Shown: positions 41,961 through 50,075 of the stretch, piece by piece
How positions within the stretch are numbered: the first letter of the stretch is position 1
Layout of the letters: each line of letters begins with the position of its first letter
NCBI GenBank assembly: GCA_029263215.1
Contig: JAJCXY010000041.1
Location: 62,001-126,000, forward strand
Reading direction: 5' to 3'
Source: Acidimicrobiales bacterium
GTDB taxonomy: Bacteria; Actinomycetota; Acidimicrobiia; Acidimicrobiales; Aldehydirespiratoraceae
DNA length: 64,000 bases
Program-made: the position numbers and the translations under genes
Notes under the pieces: model-generated
Told to the model about the DNA's origin: nothing
The model's input: only the letters and a program-made list of their open reading frames with translations
Database searches by the model: none

Positions 41961-42512
41961 ATGGCCGCTCGACGCTACGGCACCATTGTCCGTCATCTCA
42001 CCGAAGAACCCGAGGCCGCGGTTGAGTTGGCGGCGAAGTTGCCCGACGATGTGCTCGCGCACCTGGCGGCCGCTCTGCGCGATGAGGTGCGCAAGCGAGC
42101 GATCGACTCGGGCGATCACGACGCCCTGATCGAGCAGGCTTTCGAGGAGGGATTCGGGCGTGATGGTCTCGGGATGCCGCCGTGGATCTCAGGTGCGGTG
42201 ATCGTGTGTCCGGGATCGATTGTGGCCAAGAACCGCACCAACCATCGCTGCCGGTTCGTCAGCGTCGATGATGTTTGGATCTGGGACTCCATCGAACTGA
42301 TCGAGGAGCAAAAGCGTTCGCACCCCGGCCGTGACGACGGCTTCAAGGCCGTTGCCCTGCTTCCGATCACCGAGGCGATGACCCTCGATCTGGTCACCGG
42401 CAGAGCACGCGGCGGACAGCACTCAGTGGAGCGGGTGGTGTCGTATGAAGTTCGGCGAGGCGAACTGGTGGAGGTGAGCCAGCGAACGATCAGCGCTCGC
42501 GGGATGCAGTGA
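41961..42512 (+). CDS. Unknown conserved-looking protein
   Basis: A 183-residue soluble protein starting MAARRYGTIVRHLTEEPEAA. The N-terminal 60 residues are helical (VELAAKLPDDVLAHLAAALR). The rest is beta-rich with ISGAVIVCPGSIVAKNRTNH, FVSVDDVWIWDSIELIEEQK and FKAVALLPITEAMTLDLVTG. No motif lets me name a family. It is divergent from the DUF2817 gene with only 19 nt between start codons and converges on the nitrobindin-like gene (15 nt). Upstream in-frame ATGs at 41934 and 41952 would overlap the divergent gene. Confidence 0.65.
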   Translation: MAARRYGTIVRHLTEEPEAAVELAAKLPDDVLAHLAAALRDEVRKRAIDSGDHDALIEQAFEEGFGRDGLGMPPWISGAVIVCPGSIVAKNRTNHRCRFVSVDDVWIWDSIELIEEQKRSHPGRDDGFKAVALLPITEAMTLDLVTGRARGGQHSVERVVSYEVRRGELVEVSQRTISARGMQ

Positions 42513-42527
42513 GCCGCACCCTCTGAT

Positions 42528-43112
42528 TCATTCCGGCGGCGGGATCTCCAGCCGGGCCACCCTCTTCAACACGTTGCGGTCGGTGTGGAGGTAGGGCTCG
42601 TCGTACTCCTTCATCGCCAGGGTCGATGTCTCGTCGTAGGTGAGAGTGTCGCCGTCGACCGACAGATTGCATTCGTAGGCGATGCAGCGGGCGTTGCGGA
42701 GCAGGTAGGTGTTTTGGGTGATGCCGTATTCGTCGCTGTCGACATCGGCCCGCATAGTGAACGAAGTTGCATCGGGTGCGGCTTCACCGCCGGCGAGCAG
42801 GGCTGATCCTCGAGGGATGACGAAGCCTCGCATGACATGGCCGAGAGCCGCATCCCAGAGCCAGTAGCCGACCTCGGTGTGGAAGGGGATGTCCTCGCCG
42901 AGTCGCCAGGCCGCCATCTTGTAGTCGAGGCCATAGAGCCGCTGGTCGCCGTTGTCGACCGGGCCGAAGGGCTTGAACATGATCGTCTCGCGATAAGAGG
43001 TGTCGCCGGGAGCGTCGTCCGCGTGGTGGTACGAGACGTCGAGTCCGCCGTCGCCTTCCCACTCGCCGGCGAGTTGGGCGAGGGGACCGAAATGGGAGGT
43101 GTCACTGGTCAT
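42528..43112 (-). CDS. Nitrobindin/heme-binding beta-barrel family protein
   Basis: A 194-residue protein with the family opening GPLAQLAGEWEGDGGLDVSY, then SYRETIMFKPFGPVDNGDQ, YGLDYKMAAWRLGE, FHTEVGYWLWDAALGHVMR and GFVIPRGSALLAGGEA. These correspond to strands of a 10-stranded lipocalin-like barrel (DUF1794/THAP4-type). Nitrobindins bind heme and react with NO or peroxynitrite, but this subgroup could bind another ligand; the heme-ligating His cannot be fixed by eye. It is divergently transcribed from the selenoprotein gene; TAGACT ends 6 nt before ATG 43112 (leaderless) and two inverted repeats overlap that promoter. Confidence 0.75.
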   Translation of the reverse strand: MTSDTSHFGPLAQLAGEWEGDGGLDVSYHHADDAPGDTSYRETIMFKPFGPVDNGDQRLYGLDYKMAAWRLGEDIPFHTEVGYWLWDAALGHVMRGFVIPRGSALLAGGEAAPDATSFTMRADVDSDEYGITQNTYLLRNARCIAYECNLSVDGDTLTYDETSTLAMKEYDEPYLHTDRNVLKRVARLEIPPPE

Positions 43113-43118
43113 GGGGAG

Positions 43119-43149
43119 AGTCTATCCCAGGGAAGATAGACAATGTCTA
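43119..43149. promoter_or_regulatory. Two inverted repeats in the divergent nitrobindin/selenoprotein promoter
   Basis: TAGACA-A-TGTCTA (43137-43149) is a perfect 13-bp palindrome. It overlaps TCTATC-N8-GATAGA (43121-43140), also perfect. The minus-strand -10 box TAGACT (43124-43119) lies within the second repeat. A repressor or redox sensor controlling both genes is a reasonable inference. Confidence 0.55.
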
Positions 43150-43236
43150 AAGTTGGATTGATCTCCGACTGACCGACACTGCTATTCTCTCGCGATCACC
43201 ACCGAACCTTTCGAGTCGCCCGATATCCCAGCTCCG

Positions 43237-44238
43237 GTGGTCGCCGCCGCGTTCGCTGCGGTCGATGCATTGGGTCGACCGGGTCGATGGTGGACCGCAC
43301 CCCAGCGTCTGGCCATCGCTTCTATCGCCCGCGAGGCCAGACCTCGTCCGCTCTGGGATCGGCTCGCACCCTTGCAGACTCTCGATTCCGATCACGGCGA
43401 GCCCTTGTCGCGGTTCGTGGCGGCTCTCACCGAACTCGTTGCCGTGGAGACCTCCTCCATCGATCGGGCGACGGTCGAGTTGATCGCCGGTCGTATCGGC
43501 GACGCGGCCTACGCCGAACTCAGCGCGATAGTCGCCCAGATCGCGGCGATAGATCAGGTGTGCCATGCACTCGGCTCTTCGCTCCTGGAGTTTCCATCTC
43601 CGGGTCCGGGCCAGCCCTCACGAGTACGCCCCGACGATATGGGCGATGCCGGCGGCCATATCCAGATGACCGAGCCCTACTCGGGCCCCAATGTCGCCCG
43701 ATCGTTGAGCCTCGCAGCCGAGGACCACGGTCGTTGGCGAGGGCTGGTGCTCTCGATGTATTCGCGCGACGGATTCCTCGACATGGTCTGGACCGATCGT
43801 GCTCTCACCCGCCCCCAGGTGGAGCTGGTAGCCGCTCGCACCAGCGCACTCAACGAGTGTTTCTATTGAACGTCGGCCCACGTGATGCTGCTCGGTGCGA
43901 GCAGCGATGCAGTCGACAGCGAGGCCCATCTGGCGTCTGCGATGGATGGCTCCGACGCAGGTGTGCCGTACAGCGCCGAACTCACCGCATTCGCCGAGGC
44001 GGTGTGGAGGCGCGACGATTCACTCCCTCCGGCTCGAGATGCTCTTCGTGAAGTCGTGGGCGACGCGGGCCTGGTCGAGGCGGCCATCACCGCGGCGGTG
44101 TTTCGGTCGCTCAACATCGGAGCTGATGCCTCGGGAATCCCCCTCGACGACGAATACGCCTCCATCGCGGTGGGCTTCGTCGACGAACTCGGCCTGCGTG
44201 AGTTCTCCACCGCGGCCAACAGCCCCGACTTGGCCTGA
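43237..44238 (+). CDS. AhpD-like selenoprotein (CxxU), read through TGA 43867-43869
   Basis: A 333-residue alkylhydroperoxidase/carboxymuconolactone-decarboxylase-like protein if codon 211 (TGA) is read as selenocysteine. Reading up to that codon ends ...RTSALNECFY. The frame then continues for 122 codons with TSAHVMLLGASSDAV and, further on, FAEAVWRRDD, LPPARDALREVVGDAGLVE, IGADASGIPLDDEY and a normal stop. The motif becomes C208-F-Y-U211-x3-H215, exactly the C-x-x-C-x3-H of AhpD-type active sites with the second Cys replaced. A perfect hairpin follows at 43887-43905. The N-terminal half is a degenerate homologous domain without a Cys pair. Start: GTG 43237 has no ribosome binding site; an in-frame ATC at 43195 lies 6 nt after TATTCT and might be the true leaderless start. 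Without readthrough, a truncated 210-residue product results. Confidence 0.82.
43886..43906 (+). promoter_or_regulatory. Candidate bacterial SECIS hairpin
   Basis: GCTGCTC (43887-43893), loop GGTGC (43894-43898), GAGCAGC (43899-43905): seven Watson-Crick pairs, extendable by a U-G pair (43886/43906). The apical loop begins 24 nt after the TGA and starts with GG. Bacterial SECIS models require a loop about 16-37 nt downstream with a G in the first two positions. Confidence 0.75.
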
Positions 44239-44239
44239 A

Positions 44240-44494
44240 TCAACGAGTCTGGGTGGCCATCCGTCGTAGCGGGGGGTCGACCTTGGGCGGCGCTTTGCGC
44301 GGTGGCAGGGCTCGGAGGAGTTCGGCCGATATCGATGCCACCTCGCTCACGGCGCGCTCAAAGGCTTCCTCGGTGGCTGCTGAAGTCTTCTGCACACCAC
44401 TGATCTTGCGGCAGTACTGGCGAGCGGCAGCCTCGATTTCGGCGGGCGTGGCCCCCGGCTCGAGGCCCCTCAGGGTGGTGATGTTGCGGCACAT
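44240..44494 (-). CDS. DUF2277 family protein
   Basis: An 84-residue protein beginning MCRNITTLRGLEPGATPAEI and continuing EAAARQYCRKISGVQK, then EEAFERAVSEVASISAELL. This is the DUF2277 pattern in full (CRNI start, Y-x-RKISG, N/E-EAF-RAV). It is a short, mostly helical cytosolic protein of unknown function, common in actinobacteria. The C-terminal 20 residues are basic and Pro-rich. Its stop is one nt from the stop of the selenoprotein gene on the other strand. Confidence 0.88.
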   Translation of the reverse strand: MCRNITTLRGLEPGATPAEIEAAARQYCRKISGVQKTSAATEEAFERAVSEVASISAELLRALPPRKAPPKVDPPLRRMATQTR

Positions 44495-44528
44495 GGGGCG
44501 ATGTTAGCCATCGCGGCCGAGTGGGGTT

Positions 44529-47339
44529 TCAGCTCCCGGTGACGACGGCGAGGATCCCCTCGCCGTACCTCTCGACCTTGGCCGGACCTATGCCTGGCAC
44601 CGCCAGCAGCTCGGTGGGCGTGGTGGGATGAAGGCGAGCGAGCTCATAGAGAGTGGTGTCGGCGAAGATACGAAAGGCGGGTATCCCTTCGTCTCGCGAG
44701 GTCTCGAGTCGCCAAGCCTTGAGCTGCTCACGGAGCTGGGCCTCCCCGATCGAGGACGCCTCGGGAACCTCGCGCTTCTTGGGGCGAGCCTGGGTGGGAC
44801 CGCCGGGCGAGCGGAGGGGCACCGGCTCGGCCACGGCGTTGGGATCAGCGTGCTCGGTGAGCTGGGCGACGAAGGGCGAGCGGGGCTCACCCGCAGCGAC
44901 CAGAACCGACTCCACCCCACGAGTGAGGGCCACGTGAAAGACACGGCGTTCCTCTTCATGATCAGCCGCCAGGCGATGCGGGAAAAGACCCGCGGTGGCC
45001 TCATGGACCACGACGTGGGGCCATTCCTGCCCTTTCACCCGGTGCACCGTGGACAGGCGGACTCCGTTCCAATCGGTTGGGATGGTGCTCAACCGATTGT
45101 GGAGCCAATCGGGAAAGGCGCTGGGGTCGGGCTCGTAGCGGGCCACGGTGAGCAGGGCCGAAAGATCATCGCCATGGGCCGACCGATCGACGGATCGGCG
45201 ACTCGCATCGAGCTTGGCGTCGAGGGCGGTGCCGAGGCCCACCTGATCGCGAACCGCGGTGAGCAGGGTCGCGGTATCGGCGCCGTCGTCGGCGAGCTGG
45301 CGCAGGGCGGTGAGATCGGCCACGAACTCCGACACCTTGACCTGGTCGCGTTCCTTGCGCAGGCGGCTCGCGAGGCCCAGCAGATCGCGGGTGCTCGACT
45401 GCTCTGCCATCCAACCGACGAGCGCCCGGCTCATCCCGCGTGGTGGACGCCGTGCCGCCATGTCGATGTCGGTAGCGGAGAGCCTCTGCGCCGGGGCGAC
45501 CGCGAGGCGGAGCCAGGCCAACGCGCCGGCGATGCCGGTTCGTTCGAGGAAGCTGAGTTGGATGGGTGCATTGGTGGCGATGCCCGCTTCGGCCAGTGCC
45601 AGCATCGGGCCGAGAAGGGTGGCGTTGACCCGAGCGAGCACCGCGATATGGGCGGGAGGTGTTGCCGCATCGAGCAGGGAACTCACATGATCGAGGGTGA
45701 GCATGGTGGGATCGGTGGCCGATGCCATGCGAAGCCCGCCTCCATCGGGATCGGGCTGTCTCTGCGGTCTCGCGGTGATTTGCTTCGAGATCCTTCGGCG
45801 GTTGTGGGTGAGCAGGGTTGCCGCCGCCTGCACCACCTCGGGCGGGCATCGATAGTTGATGGTGAGGTCGTGGGAACCCGATCCGGGGAAGAGGTCGGCG
45901 AATTCGATCAGCCACTCCGGTGACGCGCCCGAGTAGCCGTAGATCGTCTGGTCGTCGTCGCCGACCCCGAACACTTCTGCCTCGGGCCCGGCAAGAAGAC
46001 GGATGAGGAGCACATGAGCGGGAGTGAGGTCCTGGAATTCGTCGACGAGTAGGACTCGGCACGCCCGCCGGGCTGCGAAGCGGGCCTGGGGGTCGGTGCA
46101 GAGCACCTCGATGGCGCCCAGGATCTGCTCGTCGAAGTCGACCAGCCCGGCTCGCCCTAGCCGGCGCCGATACTCGGGCAGCACCTCGGCGAAGTCTCGT
46201 ACGTCGCCGCCGAAGTCGTGCTCCACCGCGGCCGGCGAACGAAGCCCGAGTCGGCTCGCGGTGAGAGCTTCGATCCACACCGCCATCGGATCAGACATGG
46301 CTTGGCGTCGACCGGTGACCAGGTCGTCGAGGACGCGACGCACCTCGCGCTCCTCGATCACCCTCGGTCGGGACCTCTGGGAGGGCTTTCGGAAGGGCCC
46401 GCTTCCCGACTGGATGGCCAGGGCAAGGCTGTTGAGTGTGCGGATCTCGAGGCCCTCGAGATCGGTGGTGCGCTCCTGCATCTCTTCTCTGGCCCTCACG
46501 TTGAAGGCCAGCAGGCAGATCCCGGAGGGATCGACGCCCCGATCGAGGATCAGATGGCGGGCGCGCTCGGTGAGGACCCGGGTCTTGCCTGATCCGGCCG
46601 GGGCGATGATGCGGGCGCCACCCCCGCTGTGGGCCACCGCGGCGAGTTGATCGGGCGCGAGGTCGGCGCTTGGTGTAGCCGTGAGCAGTGGACCCAAGCT
46701 GCCCTGGCTGAGGTTGGCGGCGGGGATCACCGGCGCGCCGAGATCGGCCGACTCGAACCAGGTGAGGGGTCCGCCGTCGCACCACGCCGGACCATCGGGG
46801 GTGTCGACATCGCCGACTCCCTCGGCGCGAACCGTCGCTCCTGCAGCCACCGCCAACGACACCGACCGGACCTTCGGATGAGTTTCATCGCGCCCATCCA
46901 CCGAATGGTCGAGTACGAGATGGCGGAGCCGTTCTCCCGCCAGATCCGTGGTGGGGTCGAGTAACCAGAAGTCGGTGTCGAGCACGGGGTGAGCCTCGGG
47001 AAGCTCCACCGCGAGTTCGATCACCACGGGCTCACGGTTGGAACGGGCCGCCTGCAGCTTGTGGAGCCCGTCGGCCGACTCGTCGATGGTGATGCACGCG
47101 GCATCCTCCCACGGGGCGGGCACGGGCTGGCCGGGAAGAACAAGCAGATTCCGTCCGAGCGCCGGGGGCCCGGCCAGCCGCTGCCAATCAGGAGCGAGCA
47201 ATACGTCGGGCACTTCGAGGGCAGCCGGGGCAAGGGTGTGGGACTCCGGGAAGGAGGAATCGGCGTTGGGCGCCCCCGAACAGTTGCGCACTTCGGCGAC
47301 GGTGGGGTGGCGACCACCGCAGTGGCCACAGTTGATCAT
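44529..47339 (-). CDS. UvrD/Rep-type superfamily 1A helicase with HRDC domain (UvrD2-like)
   Basis: A 936-residue DNA helicase. The N-terminus INCGHCGGRHPTVAEVRNCSG has CxxC...C spacing suggestive of a small zinc element, followed by an unusual 200-residue N-terminal region. Helicase motifs: IIAPAGSGKTRVLTERA (Walker A, about residues 241-257), LLAFNVRAREEMQ, LLVDEFQDLTPAHVL (DEFQD, about 444-458), VGDDDQTIYGYSGAS, YRCPPEV, STVHRVKGQEWPHVVV and VFHVALTRGVESVLV. The C-terminal 70 residues are an HRDC domain (LREQLKAWRLETSRDEGIPA, then LLAVPGIGPAKVERYG). HRDC-bearing UvrD2 is characteristic of actinobacteria and works in DNA repair. No LexA box is visible upstream. Confidence 0.9.
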   Translation of the reverse strand: MINCGHCGGRHPTVAEVRNCSGAPNADSSFPESHTLAPAALEVPDVLLAPDWQRLAGPPALGRNLLVLPGQPVPAPWEDAACITIDESADGLHKLQAARSNREPVVIELAVELPEAHPVLDTDFWLLDPTTDLAGERLRHLVLDHSVDGRDETHPKVRSVSLAVAAGATVRAEGVGDVDTPDGPAWCDGGPLTWFESADLGAPVIPAANLSQGSLGPLLTATPSADLAPDQLAAVAHSGGGARIIAPAGSGKTRVLTERARHLILDRGVDPSGICLLAFNVRAREEMQERTTDLEGLEIRTLNSLALAIQSGSGPFRKPSQRSRPRVIEEREVRRVLDDLVTGRRQAMSDPMAVWIEALTASRLGLRSPAAVEHDFGGDVRDFAEVLPEYRRRLGRAGLVDFDEQILGAIEVLCTDPQARFAARRACRVLLVDEFQDLTPAHVLLIRLLAGPEAEVFGVGDDDQTIYGYSGASPEWLIEFADLFPGSGSHDLTINYRCPPEVVQAAATLLTHNRRRISKQITARPQRQPDPDGGGLRMASATDPTMLTLDHVSSLLDAATPPAHIAVLARVNATLLGPMLALAEAGIATNAPIQLSFLERTGIAGALAWLRLAVAPAQRLSATDIDMAARRPPRGMSRALVGWMAEQSSTRDLLGLASRLRKERDQVKVSEFVADLTALRQLADDGADTATLLTAVRDQVGLGTALDAKLDASRRSVDRSAHGDDLSALLTVARYEPDPSAFPDWLHNRLSTIPTDWNGVRLSTVHRVKGQEWPHVVVHEATAGLFPHRLAADHEEERRVFHVALTRGVESVLVAAGEPRSPFVAQLTEHADPNAVAEPVPLRSPGGPTQARPKKREVPEASSIGEAQLREQLKAWRLETSRDEGIPAFRIFADTTLYELARLHPTTPTELLAVPGIGPAKVERYGEGILAVVTGS

Positions 47340-47466
47340 CGGGAGCTTCTCGGCATCTGGAGCAACCTACGACATTGGTGTGACAAGCATCATCGACAGG
47401 CCGTTCCATCGCCGGCCCCGGTCAGAGCGTTGGGCGCGGCGCCGGTTCCTCGACAAGAATCCCATC

Positions 47467-48204
47467 ATGATGAAACGAATCGGTGTGATGGGTGCCGGCG
47501 TCATGGGTTCCGGCATCGCCCAGGTGTTGGCGGTGGCGGGACACGAAGTGGTGTGCCGCGACCTCGACCAAGCGGTTCTCGACAAGGCCCGCGAAGGAGT
47601 CGATTCCGGACGCTTCGGGGTGCAGGGTTCGGTTGCCCGCGCAAAGATCACCGAGGAGGCGGCTTCGGCCGCGCTCGCTCGGCTCACCTTCACCACCGAC
47701 CTGTCGGAGGCCGTGGCCGTCGATCTCATCATCGAGGCGATCCCGGAGGATCTGGCGCTCAAGATCCGCTTCTGGCACGACCTCGATGCCATGGCCGACG
47801 ATCATGTGATTTTCGCCAGCAACTCATCGGGCTTCCCGATCAGCGCCCTCGCTTCAGGAACCCGACGCCCCGACCGATTCATTGGATGGCATTGGGCGTC
47901 ACCGGCTCCGGTGATGAAGCTCGCCGAGATAGTGAGGGGTGCCGAAACGTCGCAGGCGACCGTCGATACGGTCGTGGAGACTGCGGCCAACGCCGGCAAG
48001 AACCCGGTTGTGATCAACGACACCGACCGCCACTGGGGCTATGTGGCGAATCGGGTCTATTTCGCGATGCGCCGTGAAGCCAACCGGGTCGTCGACGAGG
48101 GCATCGCCAGTGCCGAGGAGGTCGATCAGCTGATGATGGACTGCTTCCGCTGGCCCACCGGGCCCCATGGCATGGGTTTCGGGGCGCGAGGGGGGTGGAC
48201 CTGA
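47467..48204 (+). CDS. 3-hydroxyacyl-CoA dehydrogenase family protein, short form
   Basis: A 245-residue NAD-binding protein. The Rossmann motif is GVMGAGVMGSGIAQVLAVAG (within about residues 5-25), then DLIIEAIPEDLALKIRFW, ASNSSGFPISALASGTRRPD and FIGWHWASPAPVMKLAEIVR, all typical of 3-hydroxyacyl-CoA dehydrogenases; the catalytic His of the usual GMHFFNP/GLHF loop corresponds to W-H-W here. The C-terminal domain begins with NRVYFAMRREANRVVDEG but ends at FRWPTGPHGMGFGARGGW, about 50 residues earlier than full-length enzymes. Fatty-acid beta-oxidation or a related L-3-hydroxyacyl oxidation is inferred. ATG 47467 and 47470 are tandem alternatives; the former is used. Its stop overlaps the start of the next gene by one nt. 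Confidence 0.82.
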   Translation: MMKRIGVMGAGVMGSGIAQVLAVAGHEVVCRDLDQAVLDKAREGVDSGRFGVQGSVARAKITEEAASAALARLTFTTDLSEAVAVDLIIEAIPEDLALKIRFWHDLDAMADDHVIFASNSSGFPISALASGTRRPDRFIGWHWASPAPVMKLAEIVRGAETSQATVDTVVETAANAGKNPVVINDTDRHWGYVANRVYFAMRREANRVVDEGIASAEEVDQLMMDCFRWPTGPHGMGFGARGGWT

Positions 48205-48455
48205 TGGGGCTCATCGGATTCGCACTCCTCGGCCTGATTGTCGGCTTGATCGCCCGCGCGGCGGTACCCACGGGCCGCCACTACGGATGCCTCGGCACGA
48301 TCGTGCTCGGCATGGTCGGCTCGGTCGTCGGTGGCACTATTGCCTCGGTGATCGCGGGCGACGGGCTCGATCTGAAACCGTCGGGATGGATCGGCTCTCT
48401 GCTCGGAGCGGTCATCGTGCTCGTGGTAATCCGCTGGAAAGATTCAAGCGACTGA
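48204..48455 (+). CDS. GlsB/YeaQ/YmgE family small membrane protein
   Basis: An 83-residue protein: MGLIGFALLGLIVGLIARAA (TM1), GCLGTIVLGMVGSVVGGTIA (TM2) and WIGSLLGAVIVLVVIRW (TM3). This is the transglycosylase-associated/GlsB pattern with its glycine-rich helices and the R-x8-G-C-L-G/T turn. Family members are stress-associated inner membrane proteins of uncertain mechanism. The ATG at 48204 is preceded by GAGGGGGG; GTG 48195 is an in-frame alternative. It starts within the stop codon of the dehydrogenase and ends within the start of the AlkD-like gene (TGATG), so three genes are coupled. Confidence 0.9.
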   Translation: MGLIGFALLGLIVGLIARAAVPTGRHYGCLGTIVLGMVGSVVGGTIASVIAGDGLDLKPSGWIGSLLGAVIVLVVIRWKDSSD

Positions 48456-49162
48456 TGGCCTCCCTCGCCGGCGTCATGGCCGAACTCGAGGCGGCCGGAT
48501 CTGAAAAGGCCAGGAAGACATATGCCCGCCATGGCGCACAGGAGCCGATCTTCGGCGTGAGCTTCGCCGATCTGGGCATCATGGCCCGCGGCATCAAGAT
48601 CGATCATCCGCTCGCAGTGGCTCTCTGGGACACAAGGAATCACGATGCCCGCCAACTCGCCGCCAAGATCGCCGACCCTGCTCAGGCCACCACGAAGCTG
48701 GCAAATCAGTGGGCCCGCGACTGCGACTCCTATATGGCGGTCGATGCCGTGGTCGGCATGCTCGGTCGGTCGGTGCACGCCCGGGCCCTGAGTGATCAGT
48801 GGCGCGACAGCCAAGGAGAGTGGGTCGCCTCCCTCGGTTGGGCGCTGGCGGGTTTCACCGCGGAAGACACCGATGCCTGGTCCGCCGCCGACCTGAGCGC
48901 TCTGCTGGTCCAGATCGAGGCCGAGATCCACACGCGGCCCAACCGGGTGCGTCACGAGATGAACCAGGCCCTGATAATGATCGCCCTTCGTGACGGTGAG
49001 CTCCGGCGCCAAGCGGTCGCCACCGCCCACCGGGTCGCTCCGGTGATGGTCGATCACCGAGACACGGGATGCACCACCCCCGAACCGACCGCCTACATAG
49101 AGCGCATCTTCGCCCACCGAGAGAAGATGGCCGCCCGACGGGCGGTCAAGGACACTGGCTGA
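48455..49162 (+). CDS. AlkD-like DNA alkylation repair protein
   Basis: A 235-residue all-helical protein of the AlkD/DNA alkylation repair family. Visible family features: an N-terminal helix ELEAAGSEKARKTYARHG, the turn EPIFGVSFADLGIMARGIK, HPLAVALWDTRNHDARQLAA, WARDCDSYMAVDAVVGML with the D-x(n) HEAT turn and WRDSQGEWVASLGWALAGFT. AlkD excises bulky or cationic alkylpurines without base flipping; whether this homologue is catalytic cannot be decided. The ATG at 48455 overlaps the preceding stop. It converges on the AlkA-like glycosylase gene (8 nt), so two alkylation-repair genes meet end to end. Confidence 0.85.
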   Translation: MASLAGVMAELEAAGSEKARKTYARHGAQEPIFGVSFADLGIMARGIKIDHPLAVALWDTRNHDARQLAAKIADPAQATTKLANQWARDCDSYMAVDAVVGMLGRSVHARALSDQWRDSQGEWVASLGWALAGFTAEDTDAWSAADLSALLVQIEAEIHTRPNRVRHEMNQALIMIALRDGELRRQAVATAHRVAPVMVDHRDTGCTTPEPTAYIERIFAHREKMAARRAVKDTG

Positions 49163-49170
49163 CCCGCCCT

Positions 49171-50073
49171 TCAGATCCGGCTGATGTCGTGGCGAAACGG
49201 AGAGGGGCGATGGTTGGCGCCGCCGGACTCGCTCATCTTGACCAGCCGCACCACGCGTTGGCGATGGCCCGCAAACGGCTCGAGGAGCTCGAGCATCCGC
49301 TGATCATCGCCCTCCTCGCCGCTGAGTGCGTGGGTGACCTTGCGCGGGATGTGGAGGTCGCCGACGGGAACGGCATCGGCGTCGCCGCCGGCCACCGACG
49401 TGGTGAGGGCGGCGGTCCACGGCCCGATCCCTGGGAGTTGCTGGAGCCAGGCGGTGGCGGCACCGGCTTCGACATCGCCGAGAGCTTCGAGCCGCGGTGC
49501 GTATTTCGCGGCGACCCTCAGCACGCGCGCCCGCGATCTTTCGATGCCGAGCCGATGGAACTCGTGGTCGCTGAGAGTGAGGATCGTGGCCGGCGATGGG
49601 AAAGGGTTGACCGGCGCCTCGATGGATCGATCGCCGTGGTGACGGGCCAACTTCGCGCGTGAAGCGCCAGCATCAGCCTTGACCACTCGTTGACCGATGG
49701 CACCGGTGGCGAGTGCTTCGTACCACCGTCCGGTGGAGCCGATCCGGAGGCTGGTGAAGCGAGAGGCCAGGGCGGCGACCACCGGGTGGTCGGGCCGAAA
49801 CTCAGAGGAGTTGTTGTCGGCCGCGCCGAGAAGGGCAGGAAGCTGGGTGAGAGCCCAGTCGGTGCCGAGGCCCCATGCGTCGGCCCGAACCTCGGGCCCT
49901 GCCTCCCGGAAGGCCACGGCCGCAGGACCGTGAGGGGTGATGGTGCACCACCAGTACACACCGGAGCGGCGGCTGACGGTCTTGGCCCCCATGAGCGCGA
50001 AGCCGAGGTCGAGTTCGTGGCGGGGCCGATAGGTGAGACAGGCCGCGGGTGGACCGGCCGGCGCAGCCGCCAT
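49171..50073 (-). CDS. AlkA-like DNA-3-methyladenine glycosylase (HhH-GPD)
   Basis: A 300-residue base-excision glycosylase. N-terminal AlkA-type beta domain with YRPRHELDLGFALMGAKT (about residues 16-33) and VYWWCTITPHGPAAVAF; a central helical region including RFTSLRIGSTGRWYEALATG; the helix-hairpin-helix LQQLPGIGPWTAALTTSVAG (about 223-242) and the catalytic Asp in AVPVGDLHIP. Reaction: removal of alkylated bases such as 3-methyladenine, leaving abasic sites. Unlike ADA-AlkA fusions there is no N-terminal Ada module. The start at 50073 begins homology; longer upstream reading runs into the PAP2 gene. It is separated from the PAP2 stop by 2 nt. Confidence 0.9.
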   Translation of the reverse strand: MAAAPAGPPAACLTYRPRHELDLGFALMGAKTVSRRSGVYWWCTITPHGPAAVAFREAGPEVRADAWGLGTDWALTQLPALLGAADNNSSEFRPDHPVVAALASRFTSLRIGSTGRWYEALATGAIGQRVVKADAGASRAKLARHHGDRSIEAPVNPFPSPATILTLSDHEFHRLGIERSRARVLRVAAKYAPRLEALGDVEAGAATAWLQQLPGIGPWTAALTTSVAGGDADAVPVGDLHIPRKVTHALSGEEGDDQRMLELLEPFAGHRQRVVRLVKMSESGGANHRPSPFRHDISRI

Positions 50074-50075
50074 CT

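Noticed and set aside
43867-43869. The TGA read as an ordinary stop with a separate 118-residue gene starting at GTG 43882
   Set aside because: The downstream frame is identical, continues the family's C-terminal half, and the TGA sits at the CxxC position followed by a SECIS-like hairpin. A plain stop or nonsense mutation remains the main alternative.
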